A DNA stretch of 32,102 bases from Bacteroidota bacterium (GCA_963169325.1 CAUJEY010000265.1:1-32102), one strand, 5' to 3'. Positions 1 to 9,313 are shown, numbered from the stretch's first letter. Notes: generated by a model not told the origin, from the sequence alone. Numbers and translations are program-made.

Positions 1-76
<76 letters not shown>

Positions 77-97
77 ACCTTTAAATATCAACTATTT

Positions 98-886
98 ATG
101 CAAATTATATCAGTTGTTTTTTGGAATAAAATACTTGGAGGGGTTGCACCCATCCTCGCCTTTTTATTTCTCCTCCCCCTTTCCGCCTTCGGCCAGGATA
201 TGGAGGGTCAGGTGCGTTATTTAGTAACCCACAATTGGGTAAAAAAAATGGCGGCAGTAGACTACATTAGCATACAGCGGAAGGAAAGACTGGCCTATAT
301 GTGGGGTAACCGATCCGAATGGAAATTATTTACCACGCTGTATTTCAATCCCAAGCAATCGAAATACGAAGATTCAGAGGAACAGGCAGAGCCTGAAGAT
401 GAAGGGTATTCCTGGCGAAAAGACGTTTATTTGATCAACCGGGATTTTGAAAAAAACACGGTTTATGACGCGATCCAGATGCTTGGCAAAACCTATATTA
501 TCGAGGATTCGCTCCGGGCGCAGGACTGGAAAATACTGAACGACATGAAAGAAGTGGCCGGGCACGTTTGTATGAATGCATACTGGGAAGACACCTTAAA
601 ACAGCAAAACATTACAGTTTGGTTTGCCCTCGACATTCCGGTAAGCGCCGGACCCGAGCGCCTGTGCGGCTTGCCGGGTCTCATTCTCGAAGTGGACGTC
701 AACGATGGCGGTATGCTGATCACGGCAGATAAGATCGAGATGAAAAAACTAACCAAAGAACTGGATTTGCCGAAAAAACTCAAAGGCAAAAAAATTAAAG
801 AAGCCGATTATGCCGACATTCTGAAAAAACACGCCGAAGAGAAAAGAAAAGCGGAAGAACCGTTTTTTTGGGGTGTGCGGTATTGA
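98..886 (+). CDS. GLPGLI family protein
   Basis: A 262-residue protein with an N-terminal hydrophobic segment (about residues 10-33) that ends in a cleavable-looking SAFGQ, so it is probably exported. The family-defining motif GLPGLILEV lies near residue 190 after a conserved Cys (RLCGLPG). It is preceded by the usual pattern of a short beta-rich region with a Trp-Lys-Ile and a GHVCMNAYWED-like segment, where bound substrate or metal has been suggested for other members. GLPGLI proteins are common Bacteroidota envelope proteins of unproven function and are sometimes linked to metal or TonB systems. The C-terminus is Lys/Glu-rich. The gene stands alone, with a heptamer array upstream and a repeat-filled gap downstream. 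The start is the first ATG before the signal peptide; there is no Shine-Dalgarno, as is usual in this phylum. Confidence 0.85.
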   Translation: MQIISVVFWNKILGGVAPILAFLFLLPLSAFGQDMEGQVRYLVTHNWVKKMAAVDYISIQRKERLAYMWGNRSEWKLFTTLYFNPKQSKYEDSEEQAEPEDEGYSWRKDVYLINRDFEKNTVYDAIQMLGKTYIIEDSLRAQDWKILNDMKEVAGHVCMNAYWEDTLKQQNITVWFALDIPVSAGPERLCGLPGLILEVDVNDGGMLITADKIEMKKLTKELDLPKKLKGKKIKEADYADILKKHAEEKRKAEEPFFWGVRY

Positions 887-944
887 GGAACGAGTGAATA
901 ATAACTTGTAAACTACGTTTTTTTGTGTTTCACCAACACTCCCC

Positions 945-1492
945 TTTATGGCAGAGGCGATTGATTCTCCGATCATCCCGCCAACACGGTTTGTCATTCT
1001 GAGCGAAAGTGAAGAATCCGGGGCCGAAGGCCTCAATTTTATCATGTTTATGAGGCCTTTACCGCCGAACATCGGCTGTGCATAATCCGCGAACCTACCC
1101 TGCACCTCCTTTTCTTTCCCCCCACGCGCTTGTCATCCCGAAGGGAACTGTCCGCTATACGCCTTTGCTTATCACATTAGGCGCTGTGTTTACTCTACAT
1201 TTGTTTTAAGAATAGCTCAATTATGTAAAGCAAAGGCGTAGCGTGAACGGTTCCTTACCGGGGCCGAAAGCCTTCTTTGAAAAACTGCCGGAAGGCTTTT
1301 AAGGCAAAGGCGTAGAGCGGACAGTTCCCTTCGGGATGACAAGCACGGGGGGGGGAGAAAGGGGGGAGAGGGTAGGTTCGCGGATTATGCATAGCCAGCA
1401 CGCGGCGGTATCGGCCTCGGATTCTTCGCTTTTGCTCAGAATGACAAACCCCGAAATAGGCACAAAAACAGAACCAATCGCCTCTGCCTTTA
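945..1492. repeat. Large imperfect inverted repeat filling the intergenic gap
   Basis: The 899-bp gap from 887 to 1785 contains no convincing gene. Its core is a long inverted repeat: the left arm (about 945-1170) is matched in reverse complement by the right arm (about 1302-1492). Shared blocks in order are GGCAGAGGCGATTG, GTCATTCTGAGC, GAAGAATCCG, GCATAATCCGCGAACC and a near-identical ~40-bp block starting CTTGTCATCCCGAAGGG. The left arm carries an extra ~35-bp hairpin (AGGCCT...AGGCCT). The ~130-bp spacer holds another partial copy of the AAGGCGTAGCG motif. The arms carry no transposase. This looks like a non-autonomous or boilerplate intergenic repeat that folds into a long RNA or DNA hairpin. 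Confidence 0.8.
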
Positions 1493-1690
1493 GGACTTGG
1501 GGGGGCGTACGCAACCCACCTTCCATTTTGTCCGTAATAGAGGACAACGCGTTCCCATACCGGGGGCGCCCGCGACTACGTATTTGCAAAAAATAGCAAA
1601 CCCAGTTAAAAAAGGTCGAATTTTGACGCTGATCCGGCAATTTGCCGCCGGCTAATGAATTTTTACTGCTCTTTTGCCCCCAGGTACCAA

Positions 1691-1749
1691 CCAGAAACCT
1701 TCTAACCAGTAACCTTCTAACCCAAAAAAACCAGAAACCTTATAACCTC
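1691..1749. repeat. Short direct repeats (CCAGAAACCTTCTAA type)
   Basis: Three imperfect copies of a ~15-bp unit (CCAGAAACCTTCTAA, CCAGTAACCTTCTAA, CCAGAAACCTTATAA) sit 37 bp upstream of the CotH gene. A 7-bp poly-A interruption separates the second and third. They are low-complexity and AT-rich; I cannot assign a function. Confidence 0.7.
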
Positions 1750-1785
1750 ATTATCTGAATCTGTATCCAAGAAAAAAATTAGTAC

Positions 1786-4152
1786 ATGAAAAAAACTGCC
1801 GCTACGCTCTTCCTGACTGCCTTACTATTTGCCGGAATCAACCTCAAGGCCCAAAACCTCCCCCCGCAAATGCACCTTTCCGCCGACGGACACCAGTTAA
1901 TTACCGGCGACCAGGCGCCAAGCGGGTTATACGATTCCTCCATTATCCGCACGATTTACCTGGATTTTCCGCAGTCCAACTACTGGACCCTGCTTACTGC
2001 CAACTACCAGTCGAAAACCGACCTGCCGGCTAAAATGACCGTAGACGGTGTGGTATACGACAGTGTGGGCGTCCGCTTTAAAGGCCAAACATCGTATCAA
2101 ATGGCCCAAAACTCCCAGAAAAAATCCTTTAACCTGACTGTTGATTACGTATATCCGGATCAAAAACTGATGGGTTATAAAACCTTGAACCTCAACAACA
2201 GCTTCCAGGACCCCTCGTTTTTGCGCGAAGTATTTTACCAGCACCAGATTCGCAGGCACATCCCGGCTGCCAAGTCCAATTTTGTTAAACTATATCTCAA
2301 CGGACAGTACTGGGGCATCTACCCCAATGTGCAACAACTCAATAAAGATTTCCTCAAAGAATGGTTTTTCAGCGCCGACGGTATCAACTGGCGCGCCGAC
2401 CGGCCCGATGGCACAGTAGGCGGTGGGCCTGGCGGCCCCGGCGGCGGCTGGGGCGACGGCACCGCCGCGCTTAATTATTTGGGAACCGACACCACGCAAT
2501 ATCAAAAATACTATACCCTCAAAAGCAGCGATCAGGATCAACCATGGGACTACCTCGTCGCCACCTGCAACGCGCTGAATACCACCCCTATCGCGGAATT
2601 GCCCGATGTGCTGCCCGATTACCTCGACATCGACCGCACCCTCTGGCACCTGGCCTCCGAAATCGCCTTTTCCGACGACGACAGCTATGTGTACAAAGGG
2701 AAAATGGACTACTATGTGTACTACGAACCGGAAACCGGCCGCATGACGCCCCTGGAATACGATGGAAACAGCGCGATGGAAGCCAACTTTGCCAACTGGG
2801 GCGCCTTCTACAACGAGACAAAAGTAAATTACCCGTTGCTGAACAGAGTCCTGGCCGTGCCGATATGGCGCCAGCGTTACCTGGCCCACCTGCGCACCAT
2901 TATCCAGGAGGAACTAAACCCGGCTGTGTGCAATACGATGCTCGACAATTACAAATCCATGATCGATTCGCTGGTAAAAGCCGACACGAAAAAGACCTAT
3001 ACCAATACGCAATTTGACAATGAGCTAAATGTCCTGAAAAATTTTATCACTACCCGCCGCAACAACCTGCTCAACAACACAGAGGTAAAACAAGTGGCAC
3101 CGGTCATCGAAAACGCCGATTACCGGAATACCACCGGCGAGCAATGGAAACATCCCTTGCCTGGTGAGGAAGTGATTGTCACGGCTAAAATCAGTTCGGC
3201 CAACGGCATTTATGGAGTCAACCTTTTTTATTCCACCAAATTAACCGGAAACTTCACCTCACTTCAAATGTACGACGACGGCCAACACCACGACGGCGCT
3301 GCCGCCGACGGCTTGTACGGCGCCAATCTGCCCGCACAAATCGCTGGTACCTGGGTGCGCTTTTATATCGAAGCCGTAGCCAACACAACCGCCCGTTCGG
3401 TCAGTTATCTACCCGTGGGCGCCGAGCACGACGTATTTATTTACCAGGTGGAGCCGACAAGCCTGCTGAACGGCCCTGTCGTGATCAATGAACTAATGGC
3501 CTCCAATTCCTCCACCGTAAAGGACGAACAAGGCGACTTCGAAGACTGGATCGAACTGTACAACACCTCCAACCAGGCTGTGGACCTCAGCGGATATTAC
3601 CTCTCCGACAACCCGGCTAATCTGGCAAAATATGAGATTCCGCAAGGCATCAGTATACCGGCAAACGGCTACCTTATATTCTGGGCCGACGAAGACGGTG
3701 TAGACGGCCCCCAGCACTGCAATTTTAAGTTGTCCGCCGACGGCGAAACGCTCTTTTTGCTCAATCCGAACCTGGTGATCGTGGACTCCGTTACGTTCGG
3801 CATTCAAACGGTGGATAAAAGTTATTCCCGTATACCTAATGGAACGGGCAATTTTATCATAAAAGCGCCGACGTTTAACCTCAACAACGAAACAGTGGTA
3901 GCAGTATCGGAAGCGGATATTGTCGCAGGCCACCTCGCACTTTTCCCCAATCCGGCAGCGAACTCGGTCACGGTAAAAATCAACCAAACCGTTGATGACC
4001 AACCCGTTATTGTGTGGGATATGACCGGCCGTACTGTGCTTCATCAAATTCCGGCCGGCACGGAAATAAATATCGCGGTGCAGGATTGGCCGGTTGGGTT
4101 GTACACAGTGCAGTATGGCGCTTCGGTTGGAAGATTGGTTGTGCAGCGGTAA
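1786..4152 (+). CDS. Secreted CotH-kinase / lamin-tail protein with T9SS sorting tail
   Basis: A 788-residue exported protein. Residues 1-23 are a signal peptide (MKKTAATLFL...LKAQ). Residues ~45-430 form a CotH kinase domain: VGVRFKG, KKSFNLTVD, KTLNLNN, FLREVFYQ, VKLYLNGQYWGIYPNVQQ and the acidic motif PLEYDGNSAME, which fits the metal/ATP site of the atypical CotH kinases. A Gly-rich loop (about residues 211-223) interrupts the domain. A fibronectin-like/Ig segment follows, then a lamin-tail domain at about 565-680 (VVINELMASN, DWIELYNTS, LSGYYLSDN, PANGYLIFWAD). The last ~70 residues are a type A T9SS sorting domain (LFPNPAANSVTVKI, MTGRTV, GLYTVQY). In spores CotH phosphorylates coat proteins; here the target is unknown. 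DUF4956 follows 68 bp downstream, a pairing often seen with CotH genes. Confidence 0.9.
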   Translation: MKKTAATLFLTALLFAGINLKAQNLPPQMHLSADGHQLITGDQAPSGLYDSSIIRTIYLDFPQSNYWTLLTANYQSKTDLPAKMTVDGVVYDSVGVRFKGQTSYQMAQNSQKKSFNLTVDYVYPDQKLMGYKTLNLNNSFQDPSFLREVFYQHQIRRHIPAAKSNFVKLYLNGQYWGIYPNVQQLNKDFLKEWFFSADGINWRADRPDGTVGGGPGGPGGGWGDGTAALNYLGTDTTQYQKYYTLKSSDQDQPWDYLVATCNALNTTPIAELPDVLPDYLDIDRTLWHLASEIAFSDDDSYVYKGKMDYYVYYEPETGRMTPLEYDGNSAMEANFANWGAFYNETKVNYPLLNRVLAVPIWRQRYLAHLRTIIQEELNPAVCNTMLDNYKSMIDSLVKADTKKTYTNTQFDNELNVLKNFITTRRNNLLNNTEVKQVAPVIENADYRNTTGEQWKHPLPGEEVIVTAKISSANGIYGVNLFYSTKLTGNFTSLQMYDDGQHHDGAAADGLYGANLPAQIAGTWVRFYIEAVANTTARSVSYLPVGAEHDVFIYQVEPTSLLNGPVVINELMASNSSTVKDEQGDFEDWIELYNTSNQAVDLSGYYLSDNPANLAKYEIPQGISIPANGYLIFWADEDGVDGPQHCNFKLSADGETLFLLNPNLVIVDSVTFGIQTVDKSYSRIPNGTGNFIIKAPTFNLNNETVVAVSEADIVAGHLALFPNPAANSVTVKINQTVDDQPVIVWDMTGRTVLHQIPAGTEINIAVQDWPVGLYTVQYGASVGRLVVQR

Positions 4153-4220
4153 AATGCCTTTTAAAACACTAAATCGCCAAATATTCCGACCTTGTCGCCC
4201 CCCTAGCTTTACTACTGAGT

Positions 4221-4916
4221 ATGGAATTCCTGACGTCTGTATCCAATATGGACAACCAATCGGTTGTCCTGATCGTATTTTCGGTGCTGCTGGCTTTTGT
4301 ATTGTCTTCACTGATCGTTTTTACGTATGAAAAAACGGCGCAAGAAGTAGCCACCCCGCACCATTTTATCCAATCGCTGATCCTGATGGCTATTGTAACC
4401 ACCACGATCATGCAATCCATTGGCGACAGCCTGGCCCGCGGATTCGGTATTTTCGGGGCACTGGCTATCCTGCGATTCAGGACCAACCTGATCAGCACAC
4501 GCAATATTTCTTTCATCTTTGCTTCCATGGCCGCCGGTATCGCCTGCGGGGTCTACAGTTTTATCACCGCGGTCATCGGCACCCTGGCCTTTTGCATCAT
4601 TGCCTTTTTTCTGCGCCTCACCCCCTTTAGCCGGAAGAGCAACATGCTCGGCCAGCTGCGGTTCGAACTGCCCGCGGCATCCGCTGAATTCGAGCCGGCA
4701 CAGGCCGTTATCCGCGAGTTTTGCAACGATTTTGTACTAAAAAGATACCGGGTTTTATACACCGAAGAAAAAGGAGAATACGTGGAATACCAATATGAAG
4801 TGCGTTTGGCGAAGGATATGCAGGGCGCGCAATTGGCCGGAAAACTCCGTCGAATAGACGGACTCAAGGATTTACGCCTCAATTTCTCCGATACTTACGT
4901 TAACCTGACCGACTGA
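4221..4916 (+). CDS. DUF4956 inner membrane protein
   Basis: A 231-residue protein with about four transmembrane helices in the first ~140 residues (roughly 15-35, 50-75, 95-115, 115-135) and a soluble C-terminal alpha/beta domain of ~90 residues. The loop GDSLARGFGIFGALAILRFRTNL with the following RNISFIFASMAAGIACG is the hallmark of DUF4956. Family members commonly sit beside CotH and VTC polyphosphate polymerase genes; no VTC gene is present here. The stop codon lies 3 bp before the HlyD-type gene, and that gene overlaps the TolC-type gene by 4 bp, so the three are almost certainly one translationally coupled unit. Inference: DUF4956 is the inner membrane component of this unit. The molecular function is not established. 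Confidence 0.85.
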   Translation: MEFLTSVSNMDNQSVVLIVFSVLLAFVLSSLIVFTYEKTAQEVATPHHFIQSLILMAIVTTTIMQSIGDSLARGFGIFGALAILRFRTNLISTRNISFIFASMAAGIACGVYSFITAVIGTLAFCIIAFFLRLTPFSRKSNMLGQLRFELPAASAEFEPAQAVIREFCNDFVLKRYRVLYTEEKGEYVEYQYEVRLAKDMQGAQLAGKLRRIDGLKDLRLNFSDTYVNLTD

Positions 4917-4919
4917 TCC

Positions 4920-5978
4920 ATGCGACGTATCAATCTGCTTTACCTCGTTATTCCCCTGGTCGTTTGGGCGCTTTTTGCTATTTACAGGTACCTGAACCGG
5001 AGCACGGCCAGTTTTTACGGCGTAGCCGAAAATCAGGAAACACAAATCAACCTCGACTACCCGGTCACGGTTAACCGGATTTTCGTTTCCCAAGGGCAAT
5101 TTGTGCCAAAAGGCACCCTGTTGATGGAAGTAACCCGCACGGAACTCGCTTTTAAAATGAGCGATCTGACCCACAACATTACTGAACTTCAGGCCCGCGA
5201 CCGGTTGGACGTCGCTGAAATCCGCGGCGAACTGGGGCGCCTAAAGGCCGAACGAGCCGAAAAAACGGGCGAAATCCAGGCCGAAATCCGATTGTTGGAA
5301 TCGGAACGGACGCTCAACCGGAGCTTGTTCCGCGATTTGCAAAGCCTGCCGGCAACCGACACTCCAACCGATACCGCCTCGCCTTACGCGGCCAAATTAC
5401 AGGCCCTGCGCGATGAAATGCGCCTCGCTACAGAACCGTACGACGTGGAAATCGCCCGGCTGGAACAAACCCTGAAAATCGCCGGGGTGCCCGCACAGAC
5501 ACAAATCAGCAAACTGAAAAAAGAAATCGACCTGTACCGGAAAGAACAGGAGCGGCTGCAAATTTTTGCGCCCTCCGACGGACTGATTGGCAGCCTCCAC
5601 TGCCGGGTCGGCGAGAACATTCCCGACTTCAACGTGCTGATTTCTTTTTACGAACAAAACCCGAATACCGTGGTAGCTTATGTGCACGAAAGCATGATCC
5701 TGCAAGTCCGGGTTGGCGATTCGCTACAGGTGGTATCCAGCGTACACCCCGAAGAGCATTGTATGGGCAGGGTTAGCGGTCTGGGGCACCGCGTGGTGGA
5801 AATTCCTGAACGCCTGAGAAAAATACCCGAAATCAAAGCTTATGGCCGCGAAATCCTGGTTGAAATTCCCGCGAACAATAATTTTTTACAAAAAGAAAAA
5901 GTCATGCTGCAACGGATAGAACCAGGGGCGAAATCCTTTTTGTCTTTTCTCTGGAAACCGTTTTCGTCAGACTTATGA
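4920..5978 (+). CDS. HlyD-family membrane fusion (periplasmic adaptor) protein
   Basis: A 352-residue protein anchored by one N-terminal transmembrane helix (about 5-24), with no cleavable signal. The first half-lipoyl segment (INLDYPVTVNRIFVSQGQFVPKGTLLMEV) is followed by a long heptad-rich coiled coil (about 75-220, with ELQARDR, RLKAERAEKTGEIQAEIRLLE). The second half-lipoyl lies near 220-240 (FAPSDGLIGSLHCRVGE), then a beta-barrel region. This architecture is that of adaptors that bridge an inner membrane partner to a TolC-type channel. No ABC, RND or MFS pump is encoded nearby; the only membrane partner in the unit is the DUF4956 protein. The start is ATG 3 bp after the upstream stop; the end overlaps the next gene in an ATGA. 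Confidence 0.88.
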   Translation: MRRINLLYLVIPLVVWALFAIYRYLNRSTASFYGVAENQETQINLDYPVTVNRIFVSQGQFVPKGTLLMEVTRTELAFKMSDLTHNITELQARDRLDVAEIRGELGRLKAERAEKTGEIQAEIRLLESERTLNRSLFRDLQSLPATDTPTDTASPYAAKLQALRDEMRLATEPYDVEIARLEQTLKIAGVPAQTQISKLKKEIDLYRKEQERLQIFAPSDGLIGSLHCRVGENIPDFNVLISFYEQNPNTVVAYVHESMILQVRVGDSLQVVSSVHPEEHCMGRVSGLGHRVVEIPERLRKIPEIKAYGREILVEIPANNNFLQKEKVMLQRIEPGAKSFLSFLWKPFSSDL

Positions 5979-7225
5979 TACGAACCTGGATTTTTCTGCT
6001 CCTGCTACTGGGCTGGACAGGCACTTTACCGGCACAAACACTGATTTCCGGCGGGACTATTTTAGCCACCGCATGGCAGGCCCCGGCGGTGAATTTGCAC
6101 GGCAGGCAATTGGATTTTATCCGGCAAAATAATCAGAACCTACCCTTCCTCGAACAGATCGGCCTGCGAACCGAAACCGATCGTTTCGAACTGCGACGCC
6201 AGGAATACCTGGCCCGGATCAACGTAAATGGAATACTGGAAATGCGGGAACAGCGCCGGTTTCAGCGGTCCGATCTGGCCGTTGAGGAAAGCCGGCAGCG
6301 CCTCTATTTCCACGAGGCCCTGCTCGAACGGTATCAAACGCTCACCGGTTATTACCTGACGCAACGTGAACTTGCCCTGCAACTGCAACTCCGGCAAGTG
6401 TACGACGACCAGGTGCTGGTGCTCCAAAAAATGGCCGCCTTAAACGCCGGCGCCGATGTGACCGACCTCATAAAGGCCGAATACGACCGGGACGAATTGG
6501 TCCTGAAAATCGCTGAATCCGAAAGCCGGCTCGAACAACTCCGGAAGTCTATTCAACTGTATTTGCCCGACGCTACCGGTAACTGGCAATTGGATACCGC
6601 CGCCTTTATCCAGCCCGGGAAAATCGAACAAGTAGTGGCCCAACTGCCCCAATCCGTACTGCAAAATCCGGAAGTCGCCGAAAAAGAAGCTGAAATTAAC
6701 CGGATCGACGCCGAGTTCGCGTTGGAAAAAGCCCAATCGCAACAAATGCTGGACTTTTTCCAACTCCGGCACCACAACCGTCCGGAAGAAGGCTTCAACC
6801 GGGCTTTCTCCGTGGGCTTTGGTATCAACCTGCCGTATAAAGGGTCTGCCCGGGTTAAAACCAGTGCCTTAAAAATGGAGAAAAATGCCGCTGGACAGGA
6901 ATTGCAACTGTACTTAAATGACCTGGCCAACCAAATGACAGCCGACCGGCAGCAAATCAGCGTACTTGCCCGGCGACACCGCCAGGCCCAACAACAATGG
7001 ACAGACAGTCAGGCGCGGTACACGCTCGAACAGTCCGGACCGGCACGGGATGCCGGGCCGCTCCCGCTGCTTGAAGCACGCGAAGGACAACTGAAACGCC
7101 AGTTTGCCTTGCTTGGGATCGAATACAGTTTGCTTGAAAATTATTTACAACTGCTGGACCGCAGCGGGTTCCTGTCTAATACGCCGTTGATAAATTATCT
7201 TTCTTCCAGTCTTCCAGCGTTTTGA
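5975..7225 (+). CDS. TolC-family outer membrane protein
   Basis: A 416-residue protein with a signal peptide (about 1-20, ending LPAQ) and two long alpha-helical halves rich in Gln, Glu and Arg, as in the TolC/OEP family. Examples are EESRQRLYFHEALLERYQTLTGYYLTQRELAL-like heptads near 100-140 and a second set near 300-400. Membrane-strand-like segments such as RAFSVGFGINLPYKGSARV (about 270-290) are flanked by helical hairpins. It begins inside the last codons of the HlyD-type gene (ATGA overlap), a sign of translational coupling. Together they should form a periplasm-spanning conduit. It is somewhat short for TolC (usually 430-490), which is common in Bacteroidota members. The substrate is unknown. 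Confidence 0.82.
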   Translation: MIRTWIFLLLLLGWTGTLPAQTLISGGTILATAWQAPAVNLHGRQLDFIRQNNQNLPFLEQIGLRTETDRFELRRQEYLARINVNGILEMREQRRFQRSDLAVEESRQRLYFHEALLERYQTLTGYYLTQRELALQLQLRQVYDDQVLVLQKMAALNAGADVTDLIKAEYDRDELVLKIAESESRLEQLRKSIQLYLPDATGNWQLDTAAFIQPGKIEQVVAQLPQSVLQNPEVAEKEAEINRIDAEFALEKAQSQQMLDFFQLRHHNRPEEGFNRAFSVGFGINLPYKGSARVKTSALKMEKNAAGQELQLYLNDLANQMTADRQQISVLARRHRQAQQQWTDSQARYTLEQSGPARDAGPLPLLEAREGQLKRQFALLGIEYSLLENYLQLLDRSGFLSNTPLINYLSSSLPAF

Positions 7226-7313
7226 TTTTCAAGTATTTTTGCGCTGCCTATCCCCGATTGGGGCGCTGCCTCGCAGCAAGCGGATCTTGATTTTTTCAAC
7301 TAAGTAACCGTTC

Positions 7314-8399
7314 ATGGAGCAATTACTGCACCTGAAAATTCTGGAAAAACGCCGGGAAACACCCGATGCCACTACGTTCGTGCTGGCGCCGGAGGATGAG
7401 CGGACTTATACGTATCAACCGGGGCAATACCTTTCCATTATCCGTGAAATACACGGCCGCGAAAAACGGCGGGCCTATTCGTTCAGTTCCTGCCCGGGGG
7501 TGAATGAACACCCTGCCATTACGGTCACACGGGTTCCTAACGGGGAATTTTCCAACTGGCTGATTCAAAAAACAAATCCCGGCGATGTGCTGCTGACCGG
7601 CGCCCCGGCCGGCCGCTTCCTGTTGCCCGCAAAGCCACCCCGTCGATTGGTGTACCTTGCTGCAGGCAGCGGTATTACACCCGTTTTCAGTCACCTGAAA
7701 GCATTATTTGCGCCGCCACACCTCTCCCCGCTTCCAGGTTTCCCCGCCGATCTTCCCGTCACGCTTATTTATGCCAATCGCGACAGCCTGCACACGATTT
7801 TTAAAACACAAATCGAGCGCTGGAACGCCGCCTTCCCGCAACGGTCTCAGTGTAACTGGCTGTTTAGTCGCGAAGAAAATGCCCCGAATACCCTGAATCG
7901 GCATTTGCATAGTGCCCTGTTTGAAGATATGCTGTTCAAAAGCTTTGGCGGCAAACCCACCGGAGCCGATTGGAGGGAAACCCATTTTTACCTCTGCGCG
8001 CCCACTGCCCTGATGCGTATGGCCCGAATGACCTTGCGTGTACTCGATGTCCCGGAAACGAACATTCACCTCGAAACCTTCGTACCGGATACGCGCTTGC
8101 CCAAACGCGCGATCGACACGTCAAAAACACACCGTATTATCGTAACCGAACGCACAGGCGAACGCACTGAATTTCAGATATTTTCCGGCGAAACCATTCT
8201 AAACGGCGCCCTGCGCCAGCACATCGCGCTGCCCTATACCTGCAAAAGCGGAGTATGTCTCACCTGTCTGGCCCGCTGTCACCGCGGCGAAGTGGAAATG
8301 GATTTTGTAGAACAAACCCGGCATGAAGGTCCGGGAGCGTTGATCAATACCTGCATCGGGTATGCTGCAACGGATGAAGTGGAGTTAGGGTTTGAGTAA
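7314..8399 (+). CDS. Flavin/2Fe-2S oxidoreductase (PaaE / ferredoxin-NADP reductase-like)
   Basis: A 361-residue three-domain reductase. The FAD domain (1-100) carries RAYSFSSC, the RxYS flavin motif. The NAD(P) domain (about 105-245) carries LAAGSGITPVFSHL, the GxGxxP nucleotide motif, and YLCAPTALM near its end. A C-terminal plant-type 2Fe-2S ferredoxin domain has the ligands C310, C315, C318 and C347 in the pattern C-x4-C-x2-C...C, all intact. This order (FAD-NAD-Fe-S) is that of the phenylacetate-CoA epoxidase reductase PaaE and related electron-transfer proteins. No paaABCD genes are nearby, so it may serve another oxygenase. It is cytosolic, a single gene 88 bp downstream of the TolC-type gene. 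Confidence 0.87.
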   Translation: MEQLLHLKILEKRRETPDATTFVLAPEDERTYTYQPGQYLSIIREIHGREKRRAYSFSSCPGVNEHPAITVTRVPNGEFSNWLIQKTNPGDVLLTGAPAGRFLLPAKPPRRLVYLAAGSGITPVFSHLKALFAPPHLSPLPGFPADLPVTLIYANRDSLHTIFKTQIERWNAAFPQRSQCNWLFSREENAPNTLNRHLHSALFEDMLFKSFGGKPTGADWRETHFYLCAPTALMRMARMTLRVLDVPETNIHLETFVPDTRLPKRAIDTSKTHRIIVTERTGERTEFQIFSGETILNGALRQHIALPYTCKSGVCLTCLARCHRGEVEMDFVEQTRHEGPGALINTCIGYAATDEVELGFE

Positions 8400-8453
8400 G
8401 GTCTTTATGAAGGCCTTAAATCCACCTTAACCTTACGAACCCTTATATACCCT

Positions 8454-8461
8454 TACCTTTG
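8454..8461 (+). promoter_or_regulatory. Putative -7 element (TACCTTTG) for the DUF4261 gene
   Basis: TACCTTTG matches the Bacteroidota -7 consensus TAnnTTTG exactly. It would place the transcription start about 25 nt before the ATG at 8492. No TTG lies at the expected -33 distance, so this is a partial match. It argues against translation starting at the TTG at 8459, which lies inside the element. Confidence 0.45.
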
Positions 8462-8491
8462 CGCCTCATTTCTCAAAACACGATTTTATAC

Positions 8492-9313
8492 ATGCGTATT
8501 TTTGCTTCATTACTGACCCTGATTTGTCTTTCAGTCAGTACATCTTTTGCTCAACAGCCTGTAAATCAGAGCAAAGTAGTGACCGGAACAATCCTCGTGA
8601 ATGACCGGGCACCGCTCGATTTTAAAACCTTACTGGCTGCGCTTAAATCAGATTGGGGTGTTCGTTTGGATTCCTTCAGCCAGGCCGAAAAAACCCTCGT
8701 GCTGTATACGCCCGGCGCCACCGTGATGTTGGCCAACCTGGAGTACCCGGCGCCATTGGCCGACCTGAAGGGCCCTGCCGACGCCGCCTGGATGTGGAGA
8801 ACGGCTGCGGAAGAAATCTCGCGCCACCAATCGCAGGTCGTTATCTCGGTGATCGGCCCGGTGAACAAACCGGTAGATTTGTACAAACTATTCACCCGGG
8901 TAGCCGCAGCAACCTTGGACAATACCCGCTCCTGCGGCGTGTTTATGAATACCCAATACGTCCTGCAATCCAAGGCGTTTTATCTGCAGGCCGCACGCAA
9001 TTTGAATGAAAAAGCGCTTCCGATTTATTGCTGGGTCTTTTTCGGCATGTTCCAGCACGAAGGCGAGAACCTGAGCAGCGGGTACACCTATGGCATGCAG
9101 GAATTCGGTATGCCGGATTTGGAAATCGTCAAATCCAAACATTCCCTCCAGGAAGTACACGCTATTTTACATGATATCGTCACCGATGCCCTGCAAAATA
9201 ACAACAGTTTGCAGGAAGGATCCGTCATCGAAACGTTGGAAGGACAAAAACTTACGCTGAAACTTTCCAAATCGACCCTCATGGACGCGCAAACGCTGAA
9301 GGTGGAGTATTGA
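8492..9313 (+). CDS. DUF4261 domain protein, exported
   Basis: A 273-residue protein from the ATG at 8492. A TTG 33 bp upstream would add 11 residues but overlaps the promoter element and would mask the signal peptide MRIFASLLTLICLSVSTSFAQ. The body matches what I recall of DUF4261: an early MLANLEYPAPLADL segment, WMWRTAAEEISRHQSQVVISV, and the C-terminal block SSGYTYGMQEFGMPDLEIVKS. DUF4261 proteins are usually cytosolic and of unknown function, so the signal peptide is notable and suggests a periplasmic or secreted form. The gene is convergent with the T9SS type-B gene and separated from it by a repeat hairpin. Confidence 0.7.
   Translation: MRIFASLLTLICLSVSTSFAQQPVNQSKVVTGTILVNDRAPLDFKTLLAALKSDWGVRLDSFSQAEKTLVLYTPGATVMLANLEYPAPLADLKGPADAAWMWRTAAEEISRHQSQVVISVIGPVNKPVDLYKLFTRVAAATLDNTRSCGVFMNTQYVLQSKAFYLQAARNLNEKALPIYCWVFFGMFQHEGENLSSGYTYGMQEFGMPDLEIVKSKHSLQEVHAILHDIVTDALQNNNSLQEGSVIETLEGQKLTLKLSKSTLMDAQTLKVEY

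Noticed and set aside
8459-8491. TTG start adding 11 residues to the DUF4261 protein
   Set aside because: It lies inside the -7 promoter element and would hide the signal peptide.
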